A stretch of DNA of 64,000 nucleotides from Malurus cyaneus samueli (taxonomy: Eukaryota; Chordata; Aves; Passeriformes; Maluridae). The translations under genes were made by a program, and so were the position numbers. Of the stretch, positions 38,513 through 51,813 are shown one piece after another. Every line of letters starts with the position of its first letter. Position 1 is the first letter of the stretch. The notes beneath the pieces were generated by a model. The model did no database searches and was not told where the DNA came from. It saw nothing but the letters and a program-made list of their open reading frames with translations. The stretch is from assembly GCA_009741485.1 (NCBI GenBank), contig CM019214.1, forward strand, positions 59,141,334-59,205,333. The letters are read 5' to 3'.

Positions 38513-39603
38513 AATGTGTGAGAACTGTGTAAGAAAACACTGGAAAGAAAATTAAGTTCAATGAAAAGTAGAGGAGAAATATGATCTTCCAATAAAAACT
38601 AATTTATAAATAAAAAAATAATAAATATATAGTACTCTGACCATCTGTGAAAACAATGTTGATTACTCATTCAGATAAGAAGAATACATATTTTATGATA
38701 AAATTTTAAACTATTAAGCTTACGGGTCATGGAAAAGACTGAAGAAAGTGTTCAAGTAGATTTCATTATAAAATTTCAGTCCCTCTTCGATGAAGAATCC
38801 TTTAATAAGGATTTCCTATAAATGTGCAGGAAATCAGGCAAGAGAAAAATTAAATGCCACTTCATGCTTGAGATATTCTTTGAACTAAAAGGACAAGTAG
38901 TGATGATGTATATGGAGAAATACTGTTTAAACAGAGAGATTAATGTGCAAATTAGAGAACTATTTTATTATTAATTTTTTCAAGGAAAGTCAATATTCCT
39001 ATTACTGTAATAAAATAAATATTGTTAACTTCTGACAGGTATACTCTAAAAGACAAGGGTTTACCTTTGACTTAATATATGAGCATTTTCCTTTTACAAT
39101 TTATGTGAAAAATACTAATAATTCAGGGGATGTTAACTAGAATGTTTTTAATTTTTACCTTTCATCTGATTGGTAGGTAGATTTCTGCTACCTTATTATT
39201 GGATATTTTAAAAAATTTAAACATCACATGTATATATTCTTTTTATGATATATTGATAATCTTATACTTTAGGAAGTGATTTCTCATTTATTTTATCAAA
39301 TATGGGACTGTGATTTTCTCACTAGAAACTGCTTTTTTTTAAGAATTTATAAAAATCTTATGGAAAATTTTGATCATTAAATACTCTATAAATTGAGAGA
39401 AATAATTTTTTTAAAGAGCAAATTAGAAGTAGTAGCAGCTACACTGCTATGTTATTATTTCCTTAATTATTTCCTTAATGTTTAAATTCTATCCTCTTTG
39501 AGAAACATAGGCCTTCTCCAAGAAATACTGAAAATATTCACAAAATAGGAGAAAAAACATAGAAGATATCTTGCTAACAGTCTAATGCAAAATGTTCCGG
39601 TAA

Positions 39604-39702
39604 AAATATAGTTTAATATGAAAGTAAACTTGGGAGAATTCTCATGCTACATTGGTTGATGGATTATAAGAATACCTAGGACTTACATGGGGAGCAAAAT
39701 TC
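39604..39702 (+). repeat. 100-bp direct repeat, unit A
   Basis: Nearly identical to 42198-42297, with differences only around 39635-39640 and at 39650 and including one base of length. Shared words include 'gtttaatatgaaagtaaact' and 'ttggttgatggattataaga'. The similarity ends abruptly at both edges. I do not recognise a transposon family. Confidence 0.95.
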
Positions 39703-39909
39703 TTGCTGTGCCGCTCCATATAAAATTAATAGCTCTGCTGTATTACTATGCTATTTACATTCTTCAAATACCTGCTGGGAATTAGAAAGGATTAGCAAAT
39801 CATCATTAATAATGTTTCCATGTTAGGTAAGAGTTGCTTTGGTTAGACATTGATTTCAATAACTGTATTTCTTCCCATTTTTGCTGTCAGTGATTTCAGA
39901 AACAACAGG

Positions 39910-40006
39910 TTTCGGTTTGTTTTGTTTTTTGGTTTTTTTTTGTTTGTTGGTTTTTTTTTTTTGTTTTTTTTTTTTTGGTTGTGTTTTTTTTGTTTTTTTT
40001 TTTTTA
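39910..40006. repeat. T-rich tract with G interruptions
   Basis: T runs of up to 13 are separated by G, GG or GTTG. It is similar in style to the tracts at 26071-26156 and 29634-29690. Confidence 0.93.
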
Positions 40007-40557
40007 AGGAAATAGGTTAAATCATTCTGAATTCACATAGTAACTAAAACCATCACAAGTATCAAAAACCATCTGGCTAAGACATGAATCATCTCAAAAA
40101 AACTTTCATATATTTAATCATCAATCAGTTTGGATATCTTATACCTTATTTCCTGGGTAATTTCTGAGAGAAAGAGGTTTAATTATAATTATATTTTATT
40201 ATTATTAATTATATACATTAAGAGGGTTCAAACTGATAAATAGAGAAGGAAAAAACCTGCTAATTAACTTAAAGCTTTAAAGGATCAGGCCAAGTTTCCA
40301 TTTAAAATTTGTTTGGTGTTTTGGGGAAAATGGTTGTGTTAAAAGACTTAGGAAAGAGAATATATCGAGGCACGATGGTTGAAATTACCACATGTGAGGA
40401 ATAAAAAGTGGTTTTTGTGGTTAGCAAGGTAAGTGTTGGAGGACATATAGCACATTATCGACTTTGATATCTTGCCCACACACTCCACAGTTTTTTATAC
40501 AAATAAAAGCTCTGTAACAAAATTTCAAGACCAGTTAACTTGTTTTCTCGTTCAAAT

Positions 40558-40602
40558 CATATATATATATATATTATATATATATATATTATATATAATT
40601 AT
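40558..40602. repeat. (AT)n microsatellite
   Basis: Alternating AT/TA blocks are interrupted by TT at two places. The tract is self-complementary. Confidence 0.93.
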
Positions 40603-42085
40603 TTTGACAACACAATTTATGGATAATATATTGCTAATCTATTTAAAGTAAAAGTTATGCACATTTTGGTTAAAATGAAATTTATGCATCAGAAATCCAT
40701 GTTCCTCCATTAAAATAATTAACAAAAACCAGAGGGAAGTAAGAATACAATAAAAAATATAATACACAGGCCATGCTGTCTTAAAAATCCACTGCTTCTC
40801 TGACTTTCTTTTTAGTCCTTTCCATTAACAAAAGCATCCTGGGCAGTCTTTTCTGAGAAAAACAAAGGAGGGAAACCTCCATGACTAAATGTCTACAACC
40901 TGAGCTCCTGGTAAGACAAGACTAATGCTGATGGCATCAGTATCTCCCTCTTCTGGTTTTCTTCAGTTTTGAATTTGTGTTTGTCAGTTTGTCAGCTTCT
41001 CTCCCATTTCTCAGAAGGTCTATCCTTTTAAATTCTTAACAATCTTAAACCTTGAGGGGTCTCACAGCCCTCCTGAGCCTTCTACTACTCAGAAATCTTT
41101 TACCCAGAGATTTTAGTTGAACTTAAAGTCTTTGAGTACAATTAACAGAGAGACAGTGACAGCAGACCTGTAAAAGCATTTGCTAATCTCTGAAGCTTTC
41201 ACCTTTTATGGTGCTGGAGAGTTAAAGATCAAAAAAGAAAACAAACCTGAAACATTAGCAGAGCCGGTTGCTCTTCAGAATCCTGATCTCTTTTTCCTCC
41301 ATGTCATAGTGATCCATCCCTTGTTTAGAAAGCAATATCCGTAAATGTTTCCACTGGGGAAATCAAAGGCTCCACTTCAACCCCTGACTTTTATACTCAA
41401 TATCAGTCAAAGTCAACAGCCCAGTTGAAAACCCATATATTCAGGACCACCAGGCATTCATCATTAATGACTCTTGATTGTTCCATCACCTTTTCTCAGT
41501 CTTTTTATTTGGTGCCAAACTTACACTACAAAATTTTTGTACCAAAGCCCAAAGGTAATTTTAGCACAATGTAGAAATAGCAAATGAAGGTCACAGCAAA
41601 ATGCACAGACTTTGAAACACAATGGAATTCACTGTCTGACAAATGATACTTCCAAACCCTTCATCTTTTCATCTTCATCTATATTTCGTATTTAATATGA
41701 GATCCTTTTATCATGTTTTCCCTGAGCATTATATATAATACCAGTATTTTTTTAAGTACAAAATTTGAACCCTACTTGACCTAGTAATATTAGTATTATG
41801 GGTCAACAAAGTAGAAAATTAAGGTAAGACAAAGCAATGATACTGGTATGATTTACTTTTTCAAAAATATGATTTTAGAAATAACATCAGTTTACTTAGT
41901 TTTAACTGGAAGAAGTAAAATTCTATATAAATTTACAAAAGTGCTCTTCATGAATAGATTTATTGCGTGGTTGCAATTAAACTGGAATTATGAATTTTTT
42001 CTAGGATGGAAATTTTTTTTAACAGGAACACATTTGATAAAAAGAAGTAAAGTTAACTTCTCTTTGAAGAGGTTTTTTCTCTTTT

Positions 42086-42086
<1 letters not shown>

Positions 42087-42114
<28 letters not shown>
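42087..42114. repeat. Poly-T tract (T28)
   Basis: An uninterrupted T28. The plus-strand open frame of 120 codons that spans it (41848-42210) is a poly-Phe artefact. Confidence 0.95.
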
Positions 42115-42118
<4 letters not shown>

Positions 42119-42197
42119 GGTGTGCTTGTAATTCAGTCTCCTATAGCCTATTCAAATTATTATTTTGCTGTTTGGAGACAGTAATTTCTCATTCAGG

Positions 42198-42297
42198 AAA
42201 TATAGTTTAATATGAAAGTAAACTTGGTAACAATTCTCATGCTGCATTGGTTGATGGATTATAAGAATACCTAGGACTTACATGGGGAGCAAAATTC
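42198..42297 (+). repeat. 100-bp direct repeat, unit B
   Basis: The second copy of 39604-39702, about 2.6 kb downstream in the same orientation. See unit A. Confidence 0.95.
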
Positions 42298-43210
42298 ATG
42301 CATTCACTGTATGAAAGCAATATCATCTCATTTATGCAGTTTCAACATAAAACATTTTTAGATGTTCCATGTGTTGGACTCAAAAATCTTAGATATCTCT
42401 TCTAATCTTAATGATTCTTAATCCATAAACAACTTGGTGAATTTTTAGTAAAGGGCATGTTAGAATTGTAAGTATCATCTGGAAGAAATAATAGTAGCTG
42501 TGTCTAAGATGAATTGAAATAGAGGAAAAATTGAGATGAACTTTCTTTTTTCTCCTGCATCTTAAGTATCAATTATTTGCTATTTACCATGTAGCTACAA
42601 ACAAACTACTGGCATTAGCCACAGCTTGTTAAGCATGCTTTAGGCTTGCTTGGCTTCTTTTCTTACCTGACATAGTGTCGCAGACCATTATTTTTTGAAT
42701 GATCAATTCCTAAGTAAACTTTTATGACTTGGCAAAATTTAAAAAAAAAAAAAAAGCAGATTCAGGTTAATATCTATACTTCATCAATCATCTGAAAGAG
42801 CTTTTCAGGCTTACTACAAATATTGTTCCAATTCTAAGTTATAAGAATTGTGTGACCAATAAAATAATGGAAAGTTCCACAAGTAAATTAAGCTCTTACC
42901 CATACGCATTTTGCTGGGGGGCACTAACAAAATCTGTAAGTGTGCCAATTACTTGATTAAATAGCCAAGGCTGAAATAACTAAAAAGTTATTTCTTGCAT
43001 GTAACTTGAATTATGTGAGGATTTATATGAGGTCTTTTATGGGAAGCACTTTGTAACATTTTCAGACCAACTAAGAAGAATGATAAATTACATTAAGTTC
43101 CATGCAAGGATTGTAAATAACTATATATTTTCCACACAGCAAAGATTCTCATTCTCATCTACCTTCTGCCACATAAGAACAATATTCCATGATTTGAGTG
43201 AATACTTACC

Positions 43211-43211
<1 letters not shown>

Positions 43212-43264
<53 letters not shown>
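43212..43264. repeat. Poly-A tract (A53)
   Basis: An uninterrupted run of 53 A, the longest homopolymer in the window. It is followed closely by a TA/CA microsatellite and a purine-rich stretch (43358-43428). Confidence 0.97.
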
Positions 43265-43267
<3 letters not shown>

Positions 43268-43290
43268 AGAAAAAAACCCCCTACAATTAA

Positions 43291-43305
43291 TTATATATAT
43301 TATAT

Positions 43306-43353
<48 letters not shown>

Positions 43354-43354
43354 T
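43291..43354. repeat. (TA)n microsatellite
   Basis: TATATA repeats with two ACA interruptions. It lies 26 bp downstream of the A53 tract. Confidence 0.95.
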
Positions 43355-43725
43355 AGAAAGGTGAAAAGAGAGAACCAAAATGGGGAAAGGAAAAAATGGA
43401 AAAGGGAAAAGGAAAGGAAAGAAAGAAAATATCCTCCAAATATGTACAGATATAAACCATGAAGAAGTCAAGGTCAAGTAAAGTCCATATTTTTAAGACT
43501 TAACCCTATGTTGCATGCCATTTTGGTGTGTGAGCTATTGCCTTGGGTTGTTTTCAGGATGTGTTATTGGTCTTAAAATCATCATTCTTAATTATAATGT
43601 TATGAAGATGAGACAGAATTCCTAGTTCCATAAAAGAGTCCCATTCCACTGAAGGAAAAATGTGTTGTTTTTTCATACATTTGCCTCCAATAAATTCACA
43701 AGTCAGCATTCCCATTCATGTCTCC

Positions 43726-44998
43726 TGTAGTGGTTTAGACAGTGCTGAAAATTAAAAGCACTGCACCCACGATGTTATCTCCCTCCTCCCCACCGGAGAG
43801 GGAGAAAGGAGAGCGAAAACCCAATTAACACGAAAATTTATGGCTTTCAGATAACATAACGTAATTGAGAGAAAGATACAGATGTGCTCCAAAGAAAAAG
43901 CGGTCAGACAGGCTGCATAACTTAAGTTGCAAAATAGATTTATTACTACAAACTACTAAGAATACTACTGCACTGGGGAGAAGAAAAAACAGAGATGGGA
44001 AAAAAAATTTACAAGGAGAAAAAAAAAGATAAAAAAACGGACATTTTAAGACACCTGTTATCCTTTCCGGGGATCTGTCTCTTCCCAGGTCCCCAATCCC
44101 TCTCCACCCCCCATGTTTTCCCACACACAAAGGGGGGCAGGAATGAAAGTCTAACATAGGTCAAACCACTCATTACAGTTGTTGTCAAACATTATAGGAG
44201 AAGTGTTCTTACAGCTCCAAGCTGTGGGAGTCTTTCCCAAGAAACAGTCAATGCATAACCACTGATGGTGGCGGGAGTATTTCTTTACCTAGCAGGAGAA
44301 AAGAAAGAATGTCCTTCAAGGACAAACTGTGTTGTTTTCAGCGGCGTGAGACCGACTATCACAAACCTCTGGCAGAGCACAGCTTCTTCTAAGCATCAGA
44401 CATTGTGGGGGGGGCCAAACTTCTTCTCTCTTTTTTTCGGCTGTTTAATCCAGTCCTCAAAGGCCAGGGTTTTTTTTTCCTCAGAGCAAGGTCGCTCTCT
44501 TTTTCCTATTCAGGTCTCTCTAAATAATGAAATAGTCCTTTCCGAGACACTTATTTTCTCCATGTTCGAGAACCACAGCACAGTGCAGCAAAACATCCAG
44601 TCTTCTTCTTACTGATCTTTAGGTCTCCATTTTTTTCTTACATCTCCTCACCCTCCTGCTCTGTTTTTCCCCAGTGAATGATACTAAAACTACATACTAT
44701 CAACTTAAAGCTACAATATGGCGGCTGCACCTATCTTGTTTTGAATTCCTCCTCAATACTACATAATACGTCATCACAGAGGTGTAACCAACCTGTGCAA
44801 TTGGCTCAGGCCTGATGATCAGGCTGTCCATCACCCTCAGAGCCATAATGGATTGGCTCTAAAACACAGAGGGTAGGGCTCCTCTTGCTGAAGAAGAAGA
44901 AGGAGACAGCCCCTAGAACTTCTCACAGCAGCCATCTTTGTGGTTTCTTGATCCCATTCCCCCACCACCAAAAAATCGGACCAAGTAAAACTGTGACA
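43726..44998 (-). mobile_element. Solo LTR of an avian ERV (ERVL-like), ~1.27 kb
   Basis: On the minus strand it begins TGTCACAGTTTTACTTGGTC at 44998 and ends near 43726. AATAAA lies at 43939-43944 (plus-strand 'tttatt' in 'agatttattactac'), placing the R/U5 end at about 210 bp. It contains 'agagccataatggattggct' and 'acagaggtgtaaccaacctg', shared with the LTR at 52339-53559. Possible 5-bp target duplications are TCTCC (43721-43725) and TCCCC (44999-45003), differing at one base. No gag, pol or env sequence adjoins, so it is a solo LTR. Open frames inside, up to 116 codons, are readthrough artefacts. The family assignment is from memory. Confidence 0.8.
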
Positions 44999-47900
44999 TC
45001 CCCTTAGATCCATTTTATAATCAACCATGTAGAATAAACACATCTGAAACATAGTGCAGAGTGCAGGTGGGCTGAATGATCCTATGTGCATTTCTGTCTT
45101 TCTCCCCAAACTACAGAACGTGCTCAGGGTAACTCTTGCAGCTAGACAGGATAAAGGTACGGCCTAGTGATGGATTTTGGAATCCATGTTCAGACACAGA
45201 GATAAGTGAAAACTCTGTCCAGGCAGAATCAATGGCAGATCCGTTTTCTTAATTCTGTTTTCCATTCTGATGGCTTAAAATTTAGTAGTAATCTGACTAT
45301 CTCTGGGAAGAGTCTGTTTAGTGGAAAATACATTCACATGTATTTTTCTCTATTATTTATTTCTGTTTATTGTCAAGGATTTGGCTGGAGCCCTGGGGAC
45401 ACTTTCATGTTTTTGATCCCCATTGAAAAAGGAAAATCCTTACATCTCTTAAAAAAAAGGGTAAAAACATTGGAAACAAGCCCCATTTTAATTTTTCCTA
45501 ATGCCGCCCACGACCTGTTGGTAATGAGTGCACTGCAGCACATCTTGAGATGAGTCTAATGATTCTCTGTCCTATCCATCAGGAAGAGTTGACTGTGTTT
45601 CAATTTCTCTAAGTTAATTTTTCGGAGTAAAAGTAAGTAGGACCTTATAATGTTTTTCTCTTAATAGAGCAGACTTCATGATGGAAGTGTAAATGTCCAA
45701 GGGAATGAGGTTTTACTCTGGAATATTTTAAAGGATGTAAAATATAGACAATAAAGGACTATGACTATTCCTGCCATAGGACAGTTAGCAGAGTCTGTAA
45801 GTGAGACAGAATCTCATCTTCAGTGCCTTACTCAGCGCTGTGAATTCCACATAGTTAGGAACTAAAATTATAGTAACAGCAACTGTTCTTCTGACACCTG
45901 CCTAAAGCCTAAATCCCATTGAATTTTTATGAGATTTGGAACCTTGAATTGTTGAGGGGGCTTTGCTTAATACTTTATAAAGAATAAAATCCAGAGAAGT
46001 ATGTATATTATTAATTCACATTTGATGCTCAAAATACTGCTGATATTACATATGAAAGATACATTCAAAAATTTTAATCTAGACTATTAACCTGTCCTAA
46101 GGAAAATAATTTATGATATTTTGGTTAGATCTTGAAATAATATGAAATTACACAACCAGTAGAATGAGACTTGCACTTTCATAGAATATTAAAAAAATGA
46201 GAACAAATATTATCCACATTTTTATATTTACCAAATCATTAGTCACTATTTTGCTTACTGCTAAAAGACTTTTGGACATTGGCCATACCTATATACACAT
46301 AAAATTTAATTAAATAATTGCCATTCTAGACTGCAATGCAATAGTTAACAAAGGAATAGCCTAGTCATAGAATTTTATCAGCATGATCAAAATCACTATT
46401 GTGTGTAGAAAAGAAATATCAAATTAGGAAGTTTCTTTTTGTAATGATTAAAAAAGCCAATTCCTTCAAGTATTTGGGTTCTTTTGAAACATGAAAATTA
46501 TTGGAAAAAAATGTGGTTATGAAGATAGTTTTTCAAGAGAAAATTCTGAAGCTTTGGCAGATAGTTCAAAACATTTTTCAAAGACAGAAGTTAACTTTGA
46601 ATTTTTGGTTTGAAACATACTGAGCTCTATAACACTTGGTGGCAAAAAAAAGACCTTTTTAGCTATGAAAAGTAATCTCTACATGTCTTCTGTCATATGA
46701 AGATGTGAACATGAACAGCAAATTGCACAGAATTTAGGAAATAAAACATTTCTTTCTTTGACTGTTGGTGCTGTGCCTTCCCCTCTGTCACAACATCTCA
46801 AAAAATGTTCACTGACATTTGTAATAGGTCTGAATTGGTGACTTGACCCATAATAGCATCATGACAGGAACAGCAAAAGAAAATGTATAGACATGTTTAT
46901 CTTAAATTTTAAAATTAATTTAAAGGAAAGATCAAATAAAAAGTGTGAAGAAAAACTTCCTGACATGAGTCTGCAGAGCCAAATGTCATCAGAATCATTC
47001 GATTGCTTCATTAAGTCATTTAGAGACAGGATTTTTATATAGTTGGAAATGGCTGGCTGTAAAAAATAAACTTGAAACCACTTAATAATAATGTTTAAAA
47101 GAAAAGGAAATTCAGTTCCAGATTAAGGTCTTTTTACCTACATCAAGAAAATACAAGATATTAATTTTGCTGCTGTTGCAAACAAAATAGGGACTTACAA
47201 AATTGGGTTTGTGTATCAGTATCTAAACATTAATTTTATTTTACATCCTGTGATTCATCATTATTAGAAATGGTATTGTCCAACAAATAATGTCAAAGAG
47301 GGTCAAGGATCCATCCCATATGAGACACGTGAAGCATCTGACAAGGTCATTTTATGTTCCTTCATTTCATTAATTAAGAGAAAACACACTATGGGTCCAG
47401 TTCATCTACTTTGCAATGAGTATTCCTTTCTGCTGTAGTAGAAGTCTAAACAGCTCCTATAAATACAATTATTTCCTGGGCATCCTCAGTGCAGTAAGAT
47501 CAAAATCTTTCTCTTGATGTCTTCTCTGACAGTCGATAAAACATGCCTTCCCCCTGTACTTCAATTCCCTATCCTGCCCATTTTTTCCATGCAATTTACT
47601 TAGTTTGGAAGCTAATGAATACTGCTGAATGGAAATAGTTTTAATCCTAATTTCTATGCCACTGAAATATGATTTTTTCTATCTCTGAATATGTATCCTC
47701 AAGACAATTTGTTTTAGAAAAACACGATTTTGTGTGTAACATTGTTTTATTGCATGATATTGGAGGAGCTTATTTTTCTTGCCTAGTCTTTTTTAGTAGA
47801 ACAGCATATATTTTAGTTTTCAAGATTCCAATTCTTATTCCCTACTAGGAAAATTTTCAATACAAATAAAAGTTAGCTTTGTTTTCTGTTTTTTCAGAAG

Positions 47901-48907
47901 TCCTAGCTACAGCCACATAGTCTTCTGACGCATTGAAATTAAAATTTCAAATTGTGATGTAGCTGTGATTCAATAATACTTTAACTTTGCCTACATAATT
48001 AATGAAATAAGAAGATAAGCAAGCCTGTAACTGAAATACTCTTCTAAATAAAGCAGCCATGCCATTCTGAAATAAATGACTGAAATAAGCTTTCCATATA
48101 TAGCTGGTTTGTTTAAAGCTCCCAAGAAGTGTGTATGCTTACCATGTTTATATATCTGCACTTATTAAATGTGATATTCTACCTAATAAATCTCACACAT
48201 GAACTAGAAATTTCACTTATTTCACTTATTTTATCTAGTTATGTTCTGATTTTCTTTAGAGAAAGGATGTTCTGGGCTCTATATTGAACACAGAAAACAT
48301 AATGATTAAAAATGAGGTTTTTCTCTGCCCCCCCTAATACTAAACTCATAATATCTAAGTACTTAAAGAATAAGCAAAAAGTGTGCTATTCAGAAATAAC
48401 ATTGAAATAATGGTGAAGAATAACTGTTCCTTCTAAATAGTCCTTCCTCTCTCTGTCAGTTGCTTTTTATCTGGTTATTGAAGCATATTACCTATTTCTT
48501 TACTTCTATCTAGTAGTATTTGATATAAGATCAAACAGGTGTTTAGCATTTAGAAATATGCAAAGTACACAATAAATTAAAAGTCCTTGAAGAAATGAAG
48601 TAGCCCAATAAGAATAGTAAGATCTATATGCTGACTTGTTATTTCATCCTACTTTTTGTCCTTCTTTGTTCTCAGTTTAGTGTGATTTGTTTTTTGGGGT
48701 TTTTACCATTTTTTTATCACAGCAACTATTTAGGATAATTTCAAAATTTTCATCATGTATGCAAATGTATTACTTCCATTTAAAGGAATTTATTAAAATA
48801 GTGATGGATGAATATATGCATTTCAAAATAGGATCACTTTTACCAAAAGTTTGATTTAATTTTTATTGAAAAACAGCAACAGACTTCCAATGTTTATTTG
48901 GTTGTGC

Positions 48908-48911
48908 TTTT

Positions 48912-48943
<32 letters not shown>

Positions 48944-48944
48944 T
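48908..48944. repeat. T-rich tract (T16 C T20)
   Basis: Poly-T interrupted by a single C. Confidence 0.93.
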
Positions 48945-51130
48945 AAACACTCATCACTTCTTGAATACTCACTGGCTTTTTGAGAACAACTTGATGGAAA
49001 TAAAGACTGAAAATGAAATATCTGTATATCTCTCTTCTTTACCCTTATAAAGTATGATGGAGAATGATATACAAAAATATTAAATATTCAATGATCATTA
49101 TTCACAATATAGTGAAAATTAGAATCCATAAATCTCTAGCACACAGCTGTTGTAAGTATTTAAAAATACAAACCTGAAATGAAATGTGTGTCAGCTTAAT
49201 GATCGGTCTGAAGCAGAATGATCTGAAAAATACTCTCTGCGATTTTCGCTCTGCCAGCTTACCATGATTTATACAGAATATGTTAGGTCTTATTTCCATG
49301 AATTTAAACATAGATAAATAGTATGTCCTTGTTTTCTCCTTCAACAAATGGAACATTTTGTACCCAAAAAAAAGTTGAAATCACTTGTAAAATAGATTGC
49401 CATTAACAACCTTGCCTGAACATATTAAATTTTTGTTCTTGTCTGTCAAATGTGGTTCCCAGATTTCTTAATTCAGTGACTATTTTATTAAAAAAAGTTC
49501 TTATTTCATAAAACATTTCCTATTCAAAAAAACCTAAATAGATTCTTAGCATAAATCAGGTAGCTAATTGCTATTAACTTCTATGGAAATTAAATATGTT
49601 TTTTTAAACTGTTGTAAAAATGTGTCAGGGAGTGAAGAATTATTGAACTAAGACCTTTAACTAATGTTTTGATAGCTTGCAAAACATCATTTGATGATAC
49701 TGTCATTCATATTTATTCCAATCTTCTTTATAACTGTTATTACCAAATATATCTATGAAAGAAAGTTTTCCATTAGCCAGCAAATATCATCTTTGTGTTC
49801 AAGCGTCTCTTAAGAAATTTACAAAGCTTACAACTTAAATATTTCTTATATATTTATGTGTTGGCTGTACAGCATCAAAGGTCGTGGTCCAGTCTTCCTT
49901 ACAATTCCAAACAGACAAGAAGAAACATTCACTGTGTATATAAGAGGAGCTAGAGTTGCAGCGAGACATAGAAAATCATTGGTTTGGAACTAATTTTTCC
50001 TTGTGTCAAATTGTTCCTTCTTCATAGTTTGGCAACACTTAGTCTTGTATTTTCATTGGAAATTTCTGTGTTAGCAGATGTATTTACTTTCAAACACGAT
50101 ACCTGCTTTCCCTTACCCCTTCTTCGTTCTCCCACAGAGGCAAGAGAGAGAAAAAAATCTAGTTAGAGTTGTTAGAGTCCACATGCTGAAATATTCTCAT
50201 CTTGAAATTGAGCGTATTTGTCAATAAACAGTTTGAGAATCTATTCCATCAATTATTTCAGTCAGATTGCATCCTAGACTGCATATGTAGAGAGAAAAAA
50301 AACAAACAAAAACTTCATTATTGAACTTCTGAATCATTAGCACTGCTAGCCACTTCAAAAGAAATGTCAGAACAAGTGTGCCAAGAATAAAGTTTAGCTC
50401 ATGACCCATTTTACACTGAGCCAGAGAGAATTGGCTCACCTCTCCACTGCGCTTCACACTCTAATGGCTGTGTTTTCTAAACAGGCTGTTATTCTTGGGT
50501 GTTCCCCACTCCACACACCCCTTTTCTAGGCCAGGTGTGTGCATGCTATCCTGCCACAGTGATTTATACCTTCATCATGTCCGGGTCAAAGTGTGGTGTG
50601 TGAATGTTACAGCTCAGAGCACACTTCAGTCACCACAAATGTCAACGTTTGCACTTGAACAATCCTCCCCGCAACCTTGAGATTCACTCTTTATGGGATG
50701 AAATTAAAGTCCTCATCATTAGCTACATATTTATGAAAGGATTTCCTTCTACATCCTCATAATACTCCCACCTACCATCTAACTGAAAATACAGTAACAC
50801 AGTTATATTCTGATTTCAAATATTAGCTATTAGATGCTTTTGTCTAAAGCAAAACTAAAAATTAAATATCACAAAATTCTTGATTTTACTTGGAATTGTT
50901 TCCTATTTCTCTTTTTTTAATTTAATAAATAACAAATGTCATGTTTAGCTTAATCTGAAATGTTTGTAATCTTAAAAAAAGATTAATATTCAGGTATTTT
51001 AATTGTTTTAAACATAAGCAAGCTTCAAAATGAAAATCATATCAGAATAAATAAATCTTAAATATACAAATTTTTCATACCTTATTTTTATTATTGCTTT
51101 TTATTATTACAATTCTATCAATTTTAATCT

Positions 51131-51154
51131 CAATAAATAAATAAATAAATAAAT
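51131..51154. repeat. (AAAT)n microsatellite
   Basis: Six units of AATA/AAAT. Confidence 0.95.
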
Positions 51155-51813
51155 GGGAATATCTTTGAGGACATGTTAATATAGACAAAATAATTAAAAT
51201 ACAAATTTAATTATTTTAAGTTTGCTTAAAACACAGGAGATTAAAAAAAAAAAAAAAACATTTGAGTATATGTATTTACAACAAAATAATATTATTATAA
51301 GTTAATTTCTTATAAAATATACTGCTTTTTTGGTGTCCTATATATGCGTATCTTTTTCTGTATGCACCACAGTACCTGAAATTTAATTTCTCATCAGCTC
51401 AGTCGCACAATGTTAATGTCTCCTTTATGTTCAGCCTTCATCATGAATCAGCTAGCATAGTAAGGCTGTGAATTTAAAGGAGCTTGCTTGTCTGCTTTTG
51501 CAGCTGGGAGAACATTTTGCCACTGTTCTGTATATATGCAAATATTCTAATACACACCATTTATTTTCTTGAGTATTATGGTGTGTCATTAATTCCATGG
51601 AGCTCCATGAAGTACAATATCCTGATATTTCAAAAAGAATTCCCCAAGTCCCATAATGCATCTGGGCAATCCTATACTGTTATGCTACAGGGAAAGGTCT
51701 TTTCTCAACAATTCAGACACTAAGCTATGCCCCAAGCTTCAGAAGTGATTACTCATATTTTAGTATGTGTGACTGACTACTGTTAGTCATAAAACTGAGT
51801 ACTCCATTTTTCA

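Larger units (their letters stand above)
38512..43211. other. Non-coding AT-rich DNA, one short direct repeat
   Basis: No gene is recognised. Simple sequence tracts and a 100-bp direct repeat inside are listed separately. The segment 40790-41480 is noticeably less AT-rich than its surroundings and contains a minus-strand TATAAAAG at 41388-41395, discussed as a finding. It might be an old unrecognised repeat. Confidence 0.5.
45004..51813. other. Non-coding AT-rich DNA, nothing recognised
   Basis: I looked for retroviral internal genes here because the LTRs on both sides share orientation and family. I saw none, nor any other gene. Simple sequence includes the tract at 48908-48944, the AAAT repeat at 51131-51154 and A16 at 51243-51258. 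A plus-strand TATATAAG at 49937-49944 is noted as a finding. Confidence 0.55.

Noticed and set aside
43080..43477. Poly-Lys / Ile-Tyr repeat frames
   Set aside because: They are translations of A53 and (TA)n.
43825..44157. Open frames inside the LTR (also 44265-44615 and 44837-45109)
   Set aside because: They lie within or across a solo LTR. LTRs do not encode these products, and the equivalent frames are broken in the related LTR at 52339-53559.
49981..50166. 60-codon frame downstream of the TATATAAG
   Set aside because: It starts only at a non-ATG codon and has no recognisable product.
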